From the NCBI GenBank assembly GCA_034932485.1, contig JAYFOQ010000022.1, forward strand, positions 1-64,000: a DNA stretch of 64,000 nt, read 5' to 3'. The position numbers and the translations under genes were made by a program. The stretch comes from Gordonibacter sp034932485. GTDB lineage: Bacteria > Actinomycetota > Coriobacteriia > Coriobacteriales > Eggerthellaceae. Of this stretch, positions 1 to 8,210 are shown one piece after another. Within the stretch, counting starts at the first letter, position 1. The number at the start of each line of letters is the position of its first letter. Under the pieces are notes generated by a model that was given only the letters and a program-made list of their open reading frames with translations, did not search any database and was not told where the DNA came from.

Positions 1-27
1 CTGAACAGGCATGTCAAGGGGAAATGG

Positions 28-142
28 GACACACTTTTTGAAACACCTAGAAGTTGGTACAAAACAACTTCTAGGGTCTATTTTCTATATATGAACTGGG
101 AATACAGGGTTAAATTAGACACACTTTTTGAAACTTAACCCT
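28..142. repeat. 17-bp direct repeat with two small inverted repeats
   Basis: GACACACTTTTTGAAAC occurs at 28-44 and again at 118-134. An 11-bp perfect inverted repeat lies at 46-56/65-75 (CCTAGAAGTTG), and GGGTTAA at 107-113 pairs with TTAACCC at 135-141 around the second copy. The spacing suggests an insertion sequence end or a solo repeat. No gene is visible from 1 to 226. Confidence 0.5.
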
Positions 143-226
143 AGAAACACGTACAGAAAATGAGGCTATACAAGCACGCGCCCTAGCACACCCAAGAAAC
201 AGTTCGTTGTTCAGCTTAAATAAACG

Positions 227-258
227 CAACCGCCTTGATCGTTTTTTCAAGGCGGTTG
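227..258 (-). terminator. Probable glmS terminator hairpin
   Basis: A 12-bp stem (227-238 with 247-258) and 8-nt loop lie 50 bp past the glmS stop. On the minus strand the stem is followed by a moderately U-rich stretch (CGTTTATTT). Confidence 0.55.
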
Positions 259-309
259 ATTGAAAACAAACAGTGCTTCTTTTACCTATTTCTTCCCCAC
301 GCTTTTTCT

Positions 310-2139
310 CTACTCTACCGTAACGCTCTTGGCGAGGTTGCGCGGTTGATCCACATTACACCCTTTGCCCTTGGCAATAAAAAATGCTAAGAGTTGAAGT
401 GGAACGCTGGCCAAAATGCAGCTGAACTCTTCCGATGTTCGGGGAATCCACATAACGGAATCGGCCACCGCCGATATCTCGTTATTACCCTCGGTGGCAA
501 CCACTACCACCTTAGCATTGCGCGCCTGAACCTCACGCACATTGCTCATCGTTTTCTGCAGTGTGTCGGCGTTCACCGCAACTGCCACTACAGGAGTATC
601 CGGATCAATAAGAGCAATAGGACCGTGTTTTATCTCGCCAGCAGCATATGCTTCGGCATGGATATAGCTTATTTCCTTGAGCTTGAGTGCACCCTCACGA
701 CACGTTACGTTGGACATACCACGTCCTAAATAAATAACGGAGTGTTTGTCAACCAGCCGCTTGGCAACCCATTCGATCTGTGACGTATCCTCAAGAACCT
801 GCTCTATAAGCAACGGCAGCGCTTGAAGTTCACGAACGCGCTTGGATACCAACTCAACACTCATCGTCTCTCGCTCCTGCGCCAAGTAAAGACCGAGCAA
901 TGAGAGGAGCGCAAGCTGCGCAGTAAAAGACTTGGTGGCAGCAACGGATATTTCAACGCCGGCATTAATAAGAGCCGTGGAATCGGCCTCGCGTGTGATG
1001 CGCGATCCGGGAACATTAGTAAGCGCAATTACCTTGGCACCCTTCGAACGCGCCAAGCGCAGTGCCGCCAAGGTATCGGCGGTTTCACCCGACTGAGATA
1101 TCGCTAGCACCAGCGTCTGTTCGTTGGCAACAGGCTTGCGGTAGCGATACTCACTAGCAACCTCAACGTCGCAGCGAATTCCCAACCAATCTTCAAACAG
1201 CTCGCGCGCAAAGAGGCCCGCGTGATACGAGGTGCCGCACGCCACGATGGTAATGTGATCAATCAACTTTGCGTGAGCAGCCGGAAATTCCTCTTCAGAG
1301 AAGACAACAGCGCCCTCTTGCACATGCGCGCCAACAATACCCTGAATGACGGAGGGCTGTTCGCATATCTCCTTCATCATGTACTCCGAGAACGGCCCAA
1401 GATCAACATCGCCCGGCTTGAGCATGGTTTTCTCAACCGCGTACTCAACAACGCGCCCCTCCACGTCGTAACACTCAATTACGCCAGTAGCGTGTAGTAC
1501 GTCAATCTCGCCATCTTCCAAATAATGAATTTCATTCGCAAAGGGAACCAGGGGAATGGCATCTGAAGCAAGCATAGAGGCCTCGCCCGTGGTGCACACA
1601 GCAAGAGGTGAATCTTTGCGTGTAACATAGACGCAATCGGGCTTGTCGGCAAAAACCACCGCAAGCGCCCAGGCTCCCTCCATCTGTAAAACAGCAGAGC
1701 GAATAGCGTCGATAGGGTCCCCGGTGTAGGCTTCCTCTATCAGATGGACAATCACTTCGGTATCGGTTTGGGAAACAAATACATGGCCAGCAGCTTCAAG
1801 CTCTTTGCGCAATACTTGAAAATTCTCAACAATGCCGTTATGCACCAGCGATATCCGACCGTCGCAAGATTGATGAGGATGAGCGTTCTCTGCCGAAGGT
1901 GCGCCATGGGTAGCCCAACGAGTGTGTCCAATTCCACACGTACCCGAAACGGAGCGTCCCTCAAGCTTTCGTGTAAGCGCTGAGATCTTACCGACCGCCT
2001 TCACGGTTTCAATCAAACCATCTTGACCCACAACCGCCACGCCCGAGGAGTCATACCCACGGTATTCCAACCGCGATAAGCCATCAACAAGATAGTCAAC
2101 CGCATTGTCGCATCCGACGTAACCTACTATTCCGCACAT
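310..2139 (-). CDS. glmS: Glutamine--fructose-6-phosphate aminotransferase (isomerizing)
   Basis: This 609-residue protein makes glucosamine-6-phosphate from fructose-6-phosphate and glutamine, the first step of UDP-GlcNAc and peptidoglycan synthesis in the cytosol. It begins MCGIVGYVG, so Cys2 becomes the N-terminal nucleophile of the class II glutaminase domain (about 2-220). Two SIS sugar-isomerase domains follow (about 290-420 and 460-600), and the C-terminus has the family signature DQPRNLAKSVTVE. Length is typical. A GGGAG Shine-Dalgarno lies just upstream of the ATG. It stands alone on the minus strand, downstream of the LuxR regulator. No glmS ribozyme-like leader was recognised. Confidence 0.97.
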   Translation of the reverse strand: MCGIVGYVGCDNAVDYLVDGLSRLEYRGYDSSGVAVVGQDGLIETVKAVGKISALTRKLEGRSVSGTCGIGHTRWATHGAPSAENAHPHQSCDGRISLVHNGIVENFQVLRKELEAAGHVFVSQTDTEVIVHLIEEAYTGDPIDAIRSAVLQMEGAWALAVVFADKPDCVYVTRKDSPLAVCTTGEASMLASDAIPLVPFANEIHYLEDGEIDVLHATGVIECYDVEGRVVEYAVEKTMLKPGDVDLGPFSEYMMKEICEQPSVIQGIVGAHVQEGAVVFSEEEFPAAHAKLIDHITIVACGTSYHAGLFARELFEDWLGIRCDVEVASEYRYRKPVANEQTLVLAISQSGETADTLAALRLARSKGAKVIALTNVPGSRITREADSTALINAGVEISVAATKSFTAQLALLSLLGLYLAQERETMSVELVSKRVRELQALPLLIEQVLEDTSQIEWVAKRLVDKHSVIYLGRGMSNVTCREGALKLKEISYIHAEAYAAGEIKHGPIALIDPDTPVVAVAVNADTLQKTMSNVREVQARNAKVVVVATEGNNEISAVADSVMWIPRTSEEFSCILASVPLQLLAFFIAKGKGCNVDQPRNLAKSVTVE

Positions 2140-2235
2140 TCAATTCTCCCTATAGTCGGCAGGAAACTGTACCATCCTTTGCATCTACCACGACACGGCA
2201 ACTACCAGCTTTGCGCGGTGAGCGATGTCGGCTTC

Positions 2236-2279
2236 ATACTTATGAGTTGTTAATCATAAGTATCGCGCACGAGCATCAA
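2236..2279 (-). promoter_or_regulatory. Putative glmS promoter with a 10-bp inverted-repeat operator
   Basis: ATACTTATGA at 2236-2245 and TCATAAGTAT at 2254-2263 form a perfect 10-bp inverted repeat with an 8-nt spacer. On the minus strand a -10-like TATGAT (2258-2253) overlaps it. A -35-like TTGATG (2279-2274) lies 15 nt upstream, a short spacer. This is the only structure seen in the 324-bp gap between glmS and the LuxR gene. Confidence 0.4.
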
Positions 2280-2463
2280 ACTACGTTTCTAGTTTAATTT
2301 ATTCGCAAGAACCAACCTTGCTATATTGAGGAATACCAACCTAACAACAAAAGACAGAAGACAACGAAGAGGTACCAGCCAAATACCGTCCCTCCAAACT
2401 AAACAATTCTGCGGGCGATATGATACTTATTTCCCCCTCAAAGAAACCAGGCCATACGCATTC

Positions 2464-3921
2464 TTATCGCACAATACCCTTTTCAACTAGTACGTCAATC
2501 AGATCATCTTTCGAATGAACGCCGATCTTGCGATAAATGCTCTTCGCGTGAGTCTGTGCCGTACTTTTAGAAATATACATCTTCGCCGCCACTTTGCTGA
2601 GCGTATATCCTTGCGACAGAAACGACACCATCTCAAGCTCACGGTTTGTTAGCAAGTACTCATCAAGCGCATGCAGACGTTCGTCTATATCGAAATCTTC
2701 CACGTTGTTAGACGAACGCAAGCCCTGCACTTTCGACTTTACTCGCATAATCGCCAACCCAGAAACAACAATTATTAATGCTATTAACGAGAACACCAAT
2801 ATCAAAAGTAGCATTTCCGCAGCTGAAGAAAAGTGATTAAACTTCACGGTTAAAATCCGGGGTACTATTTCATAACTAATAAACCACGACAATGCTTCGC
2901 ACACGAGAAAACAAGCCGCAAATAAAGGCTGCGGTTGAATATTTTTATTACGTGCAATAGTGCAGAGAAGCACCCAAAGCAAAAAATCGAGCGTCGATCG
3001 CACAACAACGACCAACTGCCCCCCGGTGGAGTACGAGCCAAGTAGCAGACACGACAATACGCCGGCAAAAAATAAAATTGCCAACCCCATCCAGAACTTC
3101 AAAGAGAGGTTCTCAACCTCGATCGCTACGTCTTGCGACAAAGCGCTACCGCTCTCACTTTCTCTCTTACCGAAGCGGTACCAACAGCCGAAAAGAATCG
3201 CCAGCGCGATAGCCACCGAAAGCCCCCAACGCAAATACATTGAGGGAGCACCCACGTTAATAGAGTCGACTACACCTCGCACAACGCTTCCCGAGAGCAT
3301 AAATCCCACGAACAGTGCGAGATAGGGCTCGATGTGCTTTACCTCAAACTTCTGCACGTCTCTTTTGTAAGTTTGCGGATCGTTTAAGAAGTACCAAAAT
3401 ATGCCCGTTGCCGTAGGAGCCGCTATGGCGATAAGCTCTTTAAGCGAAGGTGCAAAGGTGCCAATGAAAGTGAATACAATTAAACTCACTGCATAGGAAG
3501 CGGCGAGATCTAAAACAGTAGTAAATCCAAAGGTTTCGGAACAATACCGGGCCCATACCAGCACGCATACAACAAACCCTAATGCAATAACAACAGAAGA
3601 GGCATAACATGCCCAAATAGGAAACATGCCCGACTGAGCGCCAATGCCTACCGCAGATCCAACCGAAGACGCAACAACAATCGGTAGGACAACCCTTCCC
3701 TGTAACCATCGCGCCGTTCGCTGTGGACACACAACCACAAATAAGCTCGCAAGCAATACAAACAATATGAAAACCAAAAAGGGTGAAGCAACAAAATCAA
3801 CTTGACCAATAGCTCTGTCGGCAGGAAACAATACGCCAAAAACAGCTTGGTATCTCAAAGACATCCAGAAAACCGACATGCCAATTATTGACAGTATTCT
3901 TTTTGATGCAAGGTTCCCCAT
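2464..3921 (-). CDS. LuxR-family regulator with polytopic membrane N-terminal half
   Basis: The N-terminal 400 residues are a run of strongly hydrophobic helices, about ten to twelve. The last 65 residues form a LuxR/GerE helix-turn-helix (LTNRELEMVSFLSQGYT, then SKSTAQTHAKSIYRKIGVHS). Proteins of this build are expanded in Eggerthellaceae and often sit beside Tat-exported flavoprotein reductases, as here. The ATG at 3921 is preferred because GGGAG precedes it by 8 nt. A TTG at 3963 would add 14 residues without a good ribosome-binding site. By inference it senses a small molecule in or across the membrane and controls the divergent gene at 4235. The ligand is unknown. Confidence 0.85.
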   Translation of the reverse strand: MGNLASKRILSIIGMSVFWMSLRYQAVFGVLFPADRAIGQVDFVASPFLVFILFVLLASLFVVVCPQRTARWLQGRVVLPIVVASSVGSAVGIGAQSGMFPIWACYASSVVIALGFVVCVLVWARYCSETFGFTTVLDLAASYAVSLIVFTFIGTFAPSLKELIAIAAPTATGIFWYFLNDPQTYKRDVQKFEVKHIEPYLALFVGFMLSGSVVRGVVDSINVGAPSMYLRWGLSVAIALAILFGCWYRFGKRESESGSALSQDVAIEVENLSLKFWMGLAILFFAGVLSCLLLGSYSTGGQLVVVVRSTLDFLLWVLLCTIARNKNIQPQPLFAACFLVCEALSWFISYEIVPRILTVKFNHFSSAAEMLLLILVFSLIALIIVVSGLAIMRVKSKVQGLRSSNNVEDFDIDERLHALDEYLLTNRELEMVSFLSQGYTLSKVAAKMYISKSTAQTHAKSIYRKIGVHSKDDLIDVLVEKGIVR

Positions 3922-4014
3922 ACGTACTCTCCCACCCTGCGCGTTCACTGGCCTTGCTGCCAATCGATTCTCGCTCGACCGGCCATATCGCTATGGCACA
4001 CGCATTTTTCCATT

Positions 4015-4041
4015 ATCCTCGCACTATCAATATTCGAGGAT
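4015..4041. promoter_or_regulatory. Operator-like inverted repeat between divergent regulator and reductase
   Basis: ATCCTCG (4015-4021) and CGAGGAT (4035-4041) form a 7-bp inverted repeat with a 13-nt spacer. It lies midway in the 313-bp region between the LuxR gene and the flavoprotein gene, a natural site for the regulator to bind. Confidence 0.35.
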
Positions 4042-4234
4042 CGGATTTTCATACTTTTCTCAATCTTGCGCCAATATCCCCTATTTTATGGTCGAGCAAT
4101 AAGAGTCTCTTTTCACTTTGGCACCTTTTATGTGATGCATGTCTCCTGTAGATAAAAAAGAATAGAGCCACCCTGCGTTGTCGAAATTCGTACAACACAG
4201 GAGCAATACAGCAAAGCGAACAAGGAGAGGGACA

Positions 4235-5902
4235 ATGGAAATTAGCAGAAGAAGCTTTTTAATGGGCGGCGCCGTTCTGGGAGGTAGCGCCATTACCGCA
4301 ACGATGATGACAGCTTGCTCACCAAAAAAAGAAGGCGCCACCACCAATGCAAATGTTCCAGCAGGCACCACCATGGAGGATTTCGCTCAATCAGTCGTAG
4401 AGCTAGATCCCATTAAATCGTTTAAAGAAGAGAAAACCTACGACATCGTTGTAGTGGGTGCAGGTACGGCAGGCGTCCCTGCCGTATATAGCGCACTCGA
4501 AGAAGGCGCATCGGTTGCATGTTTGCAAAAAGCAAGTCAAGTCCTTGCCAATGGCAACGGTTCAGCAGGCATCGTACTAGAAGAAAGCAACGAGATTGGC
4601 AAGCTACAATACATGCAGGCTTGGCGTAAAGCAGGCGGCTATCGCAACAATCAGCACTTATTGCAGTCGTTTGTTAATCACTCGGGTGAAACCATGATGT
4701 GGATGCTGAAAAAATCACAAGAAGTAGATTATCTTCCTTACTCCATCTCGGCAACGAAAAATACGTATGATGAAGGAAGCTACTGTACGGCGGTTTTAAA
4801 ATCATACGGCCCCAAGCCTGAAAACCACCAGACCATCATGACAAAGCTAGCTGATGCAGCTGCCGCAAAAGGTGCTGAGTTCTTTTACAAAACTCCGGCT
4901 GTTCAGCTCATCAAAAACTCTGAGGGAAAAATTACCGGCGTAGTTGGTAAATCCTCCGAAGGTTACATCAAGTTCAACGCCAACAAAGCGGTTATCATTG
5001 CCGCTGGAGACTACCAAAGCAACAACAGCATGGTCGATCGCTGGTCGCCAGGCATCACTCGCTTCGGACGCAAGCAATCCGAAAGAACCGGCGACGGAAT
5101 TCTTATGAGCATGGCAGCCGGCGCCGTCATGACACCGGTCAACCACGCAAAGACGATGCACGATATGGACGCTGCTCCGTTCATGTTAACCAGCTACCCT
5201 TTCATGGCTCTCGACGAAAAGGGCGAACGCTTCATGAACGAAGAAGTTCCCATGGAATCATGGGATATGACCTTAAACTTTCGCGACAAAAGCATTGAGG
5301 ATCCTGGTCGCTTTGTTAGGGTTTTCGATAACGACTTCGTCGCGAAGTATAACGTGAAGGCGGTATCCATCTCCACTCTTGAGAATTACATTCCCGGGTT
5401 CAAGGAAAATCCCGAGAATGTGTTCACTGGCCTAACCGATACACATCGAGCCGACACACTCGACGAATTGGCAACACAGCTTGACGTTCCGGCGGACGCT
5501 CTTAAGAAGAGTGTTGCAGCATGGAACGAACACTGCGCCTTAGGTGCCGACTCCGAATTCGGGGTGAGTCTAAAAAACCTGAAGCCCATTGACACCCCTC
5601 CGTACTGGGGCGTTCGCCAATGGATTCGCTGCAGCGCCATCAACTCGGGAGTCGTGGTAGATGAATACTACCGCGTACTTGATGGAGAAGGAAATGTCAT
5701 CCCCGGATTATACTCAGTAGGATCGGGCGCCGGCGACATCTGCGGCGGTCTTGAGTGGAATCTCGCGCAGGGAGGCCTTTGCTGTGGGTCGTACATGGAT
5801 ATGGGACGTTACGCCGCAATACACGCCATCACGGGCGACACCAAACCGCTATCTCCTGCAACCTATGAAGAAACGAATCAATACTGGGCTAAGAAAAAGT
5901 AG
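4235..5902 (+). CDS. Tat-exported FAD-dependent reductase (fumarate/urocanate reductase-like)
   Basis: The protein starts with a twin-arginine signal (SRRSFLMGGAVLGG) that ends in a lipobox-like MTAC, so it may be an exported lipoprotein. A Rossmann FAD motif follows (VVVGAGTAGVPA, about residue 70). The C-terminal FAD_binding_2 signature SVGSGAGDICGGLEWNLAQG closes the cofactor site. At 555 residues it matches single-subunit flavocytochrome-like reductases that lack the haem domain. No CxxCH motif or cytochrome gene is nearby, so the electron donor is elsewhere. A strong AAGGAG lies 7 nt before the chosen ATG; an upstream in-frame ATG at 4178 has none. The substrate cannot be read from sequence. 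It is probably controlled by the divergent LuxR protein. Confidence 0.85.
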   Translation: MEISRRSFLMGGAVLGGSAITATMMTACSPKKEGATTNANVPAGTTMEDFAQSVVELDPIKSFKEEKTYDIVVVGAGTAGVPAVYSALEEGASVACLQKASQVLANGNGSAGIVLEESNEIGKLQYMQAWRKAGGYRNNQHLLQSFVNHSGETMMWMLKKSQEVDYLPYSISATKNTYDEGSYCTAVLKSYGPKPENHQTIMTKLADAAAAKGAEFFYKTPAVQLIKNSEGKITGVVGKSSEGYIKFNANKAVIIAAGDYQSNNSMVDRWSPGITRFGRKQSERTGDGILMSMAAGAVMTPVNHAKTMHDMDAAPFMLTSYPFMALDEKGERFMNEEVPMESWDMTLNFRDKSIEDPGRFVRVFDNDFVAKYNVKAVSISTLENYIPGFKENPENVFTGLTDTHRADTLDELATQLDVPADALKKSVAAWNEHCALGADSEFGVSLKNLKPIDTPPYWGVRQWIRCSAINSGVVVDEYYRVLDGEGNVIPGLYSVGSGAGDICGGLEWNLAQGGLCCGSYMDMGRYAAIHAITGDTKPLSPATYEETNQYWAKKK

Positions 5903-5954
5903 GTTCGCCTGACTAGCGCGCGCTACCGATCTAACGAGGTACACAATCTTCCTT

Positions 5955-5984
5955 GCACGGCCGCTAAACAGCGGCCGTGCTTTT
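5955..5984 (+). terminator. Rho-independent terminator of the flavoprotein gene
   Basis: A perfect 11-bp stem GCACGGCCGCT/AGCGGCCGTGC with AAAC loop is followed by TTTT (5981-5984), 52 bp after the stop. A close relative of this hairpin occurs at 19173-19196. Confidence 0.85.
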
Positions 5985-6041
5985 AGTGAAGGGAGCACTC
6001 AACCAAGCAAAGTCGGCAAGGCTCGCTTTCCCAACCCGAAA

Positions 6042-7199
6042 CTATCCCAGCTGTTTTATACGCTCCACTGCCTCAAGAAGGCGATCATCGGGCGTGGTAA
6101 GAGAAATACGAATATACCCCTCTCCGTCTGGGCCGTAACCGTTGCCAGGCGTCACCACAACATGTGCCTCTTCTAGAAGTTTCGTCGCAAACGATTCTGA
6201 AGTGTATCCCTCGGGCACTTTCGCCCATACATAGATTGTCGCGCGCGGCTTCTCGCACGAAAGACCAATAGCACGCAGCGCCTCCACCACGAGATTACGG
6301 CGACGCTCATAAAGCGCGCACATCTCGGCAATACATTCCTGCGAGCCCGTCAATGCCACAATGGCAGCATCTTGAACAGCGGTGAACTGGCCAGAATCGA
6401 GATTGTTCTTTACCGTACCCAAGGCGGTGATAGCCTGTTCATTGCCCGCCGCAAAGGCAATGCGCCAGCCCGTCATATTATAGGCCTTCGACAAACTGAA
6501 GAATTCTATACAACACTCTTTTGCCCGTGGGCGCTCAAGAATGGAAGGGGCCGCGTAGCCATCGAAGCCAATTTCGCAGTAGGCATTGTCATGAGCCAGT
6601 AGTAAATCATGTTCGAGACAAAACGCGATAGCCTCATCGAAGTACTCCTCGGTCGCCACAGCACCAGTGGGATTATTGGGATAACCTAAGAACATGATTT
6701 TCGCTTTTGAAAGTACCTCTTCAGGCGTGGCCTTAAAGTCGGCAAGAAAACTGTTTTGCTCATTCATAGGCATAAACCAAACCTGCCCACTTTGAAGCAC
6801 GGCTCCCCCCTCGTACACGGGATACCCGATAGAGGGTGCAAGCACATAATCGCCCGGGTCGACAAACGCCGTATGCAAATGTGCGATACCTTCCTTGCTC
6901 CCAATAAGACCCAGCACCTCTTTCTTGGGATCAAGGTCGACACCGAAACGCGAGTTCATCCACGATGCACACGCCGCGCGAAATGCAAGAGAACCTGCGT
7001 AGTCGGGATACTGATGATTTTCCGGCTTTGCCACCGCTTCAACCATAGCCTGAACAATATGGTCGGGCGTGGGCATATCCGGATCGCCAATGCCCAACGA
7101 TATAACATCGGCGCCCTGCGCTACAAGAGCCCTCTTCTTCTCGTCGATACGGGCGAACAGATAAGGGGCCAAATGGTCAAGACAAGTTGCCGTTCTCAC
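6042..7199 (-). CDS. dapL: LL-diaminopimelate aminotransferase-like PLP enzyme
   Basis: This is a 385-residue class I/II fold-type I aminotransferase. PLP-binding Lys238 sits in SLSKAYNMTGWR, and the NNPTG motif is at about 175-179. As the last gene of the glutamate synthase-glnA-dapF run, with dapF next to it (61-bp gap), it most likely converts tetrahydrodipicolinate plus glutamate to LL-diaminopimelate. That would supply the epimerase encoded next door and draw glutamate from the same operon. The start is a GTG with AAAGGA 7 nt upstream. A broader aspartate or alanine aminotransferase role cannot be excluded from sequence alone. Confidence 0.85.
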   Translation of the reverse strand: MRTATCLDHLAPYLFARIDEKKRALVAQGADVISLGIGDPDMPTPDHIVQAMVEAVAKPENHQYPDYAGSLAFRAACASWMNSRFGVDLDPKKEVLGLIGSKEGIAHLHTAFVDPGDYVLAPSIGYPVYEGGAVLQSGQVWFMPMNEQNSFLADFKATPEEVLSKAKIMFLGYPNNPTGAVATEEYFDEAIAFCLEHDLLLAHDNAYCEIGFDGYAAPSILERPRAKECCIEFFSLSKAYNMTGWRIAFAAGNEQAITALGTVKNNLDSGQFTAVQDAAIVALTGSQECIAEMCALYERRRNLVVEALRAIGLSCEKPRATIYVWAKVPEGYTSESFATKLLEEAHVVVTPGNGYGPDGEGYIRISLTTPDDRLLEAVERIKQLG

Positions 7200-7260
7200 G
7201 TTTAAATCCTTTCAAAGCTGCCGTTATACATAGGGTACAGGGGTTCTTCTGTAAGTAGCG

Positions 7261-8181
7261 TTACAAGATTACGGTACCGAAAAAACTCTCCTGAGCAGGA
7301 CCTCGCATGAACACGTGTCCATCTAAATCCCATGTGATATGCAGGGTTCCCCCGCGCAAATCGATGTCGTTTTCTCTTCCCGCCCGGCCCGTTAGCGCAG
7401 CAGCAACACCAACGGCGCACGCCCCCGTTCCGCAGGCAAGCGTTTCGCCGCACCCACGCTCGAACACACGCATGGCAATGCGACCTTCTCGCACCATTGC
7501 GCATTCAACGTTAATCTTCTCGGGAAACACCTCATGAGCCTCGTAGCTCGCACCGATGCGCTTCATGTCCAGCGTTTCAAGCGACTTGCACGAAGCATCA
7601 ATAAACAGCTCATCGGGCAAGGCAGCAAAGTCTTCTATGAAAGTAACCGCATGGGGGTTTCCCATAGACACACAGGTAAACGATAACGCGCCCCACTCTA
7701 CCGGTACCGAAACGTCTTTTACGAACGACTCTCCCTCTTCAGTTTCACCTTCGGCGCACAGTGTCGTGGGTACATCACTTGCTGCAAGAATAGGGCGACC
7801 CATATCTACGGTTGCCGTTAGCATCCGGCCTTGTTCATCAACCGTAAACGAAAGCGACTTTGGGCCAGCAAGGGTATCCACTACACAACGCCCTTCAGAG
7901 GCAGGAGTGTAACCACGATCAACAAGAAACTTCGCAAAGCACCGCACACCATTACCGCACATCTGCGCCAAGCTACCATCCGAGTTAAAGTAGTGCATGT
8001 AAGCGACACATTCACCACGTTGTGAAGGCCTGACTAAAATAACGCCATCCGCACCAATACCAAAATGCCGGTCGCATAAAGCGGCAATCTGAGCTGGTAA
8101 CAATTCCATAGTACTGCGCATATCATCAATAATGATAAAATCGTTGCCCGCACCGTGTAGCTTCGCGAAGTTTACTTCCAT
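7261..8181 (-). CDS. dapF: Diaminopimelate epimerase
   Basis: This 306-residue enzyme interconverts LL- and meso-diaminopimelate for lysine and peptidoglycan. Both catalytic cysteines are present: Cys75 in QMCGNGVRCFAKF and Cys250 in GCGETLACGTGACA. The N-terminus has the family's KLHGAGNDF. The ATG has GGTGGAG upstream. It lies 29 bp after glutamine synthetase III and 61 bp before dapL on the same strand, consistent with one transcript. Confidence 0.96.
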   Translation of the reverse strand: MEVNFAKLHGAGNDFIIIDDMRSTMELLPAQIAALCDRHFGIGADGVILVRPSQRGECVAYMHYFNSDGSLAQMCGNGVRCFAKFLVDRGYTPASEGRCVVDTLAGPKSLSFTVDEQGRMLTATVDMGRPILAASDVPTTLCAEGETEEGESFVKDVSVPVEWGALSFTCVSMGNPHAVTFIEDFAALPDELFIDASCKSLETLDMKRIGASYEAHEVFPEKINVECAMVREGRIAMRVFERGCGETLACGTGACAVGVAAALTGRAGRENDIDLRGGTLHITWDLDGHVFMRGPAQESFFGTVIL

Positions 8182-8210
8182 AATTCTGGCTCCACCCTTT
8201 TACGTAATTC

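Noticed and set aside
2140..2463. glmS ribozyme upstream of glmS
   Set aside because: No ribozyme core sequence or fold was recognisable; only the inverted repeat is seen.
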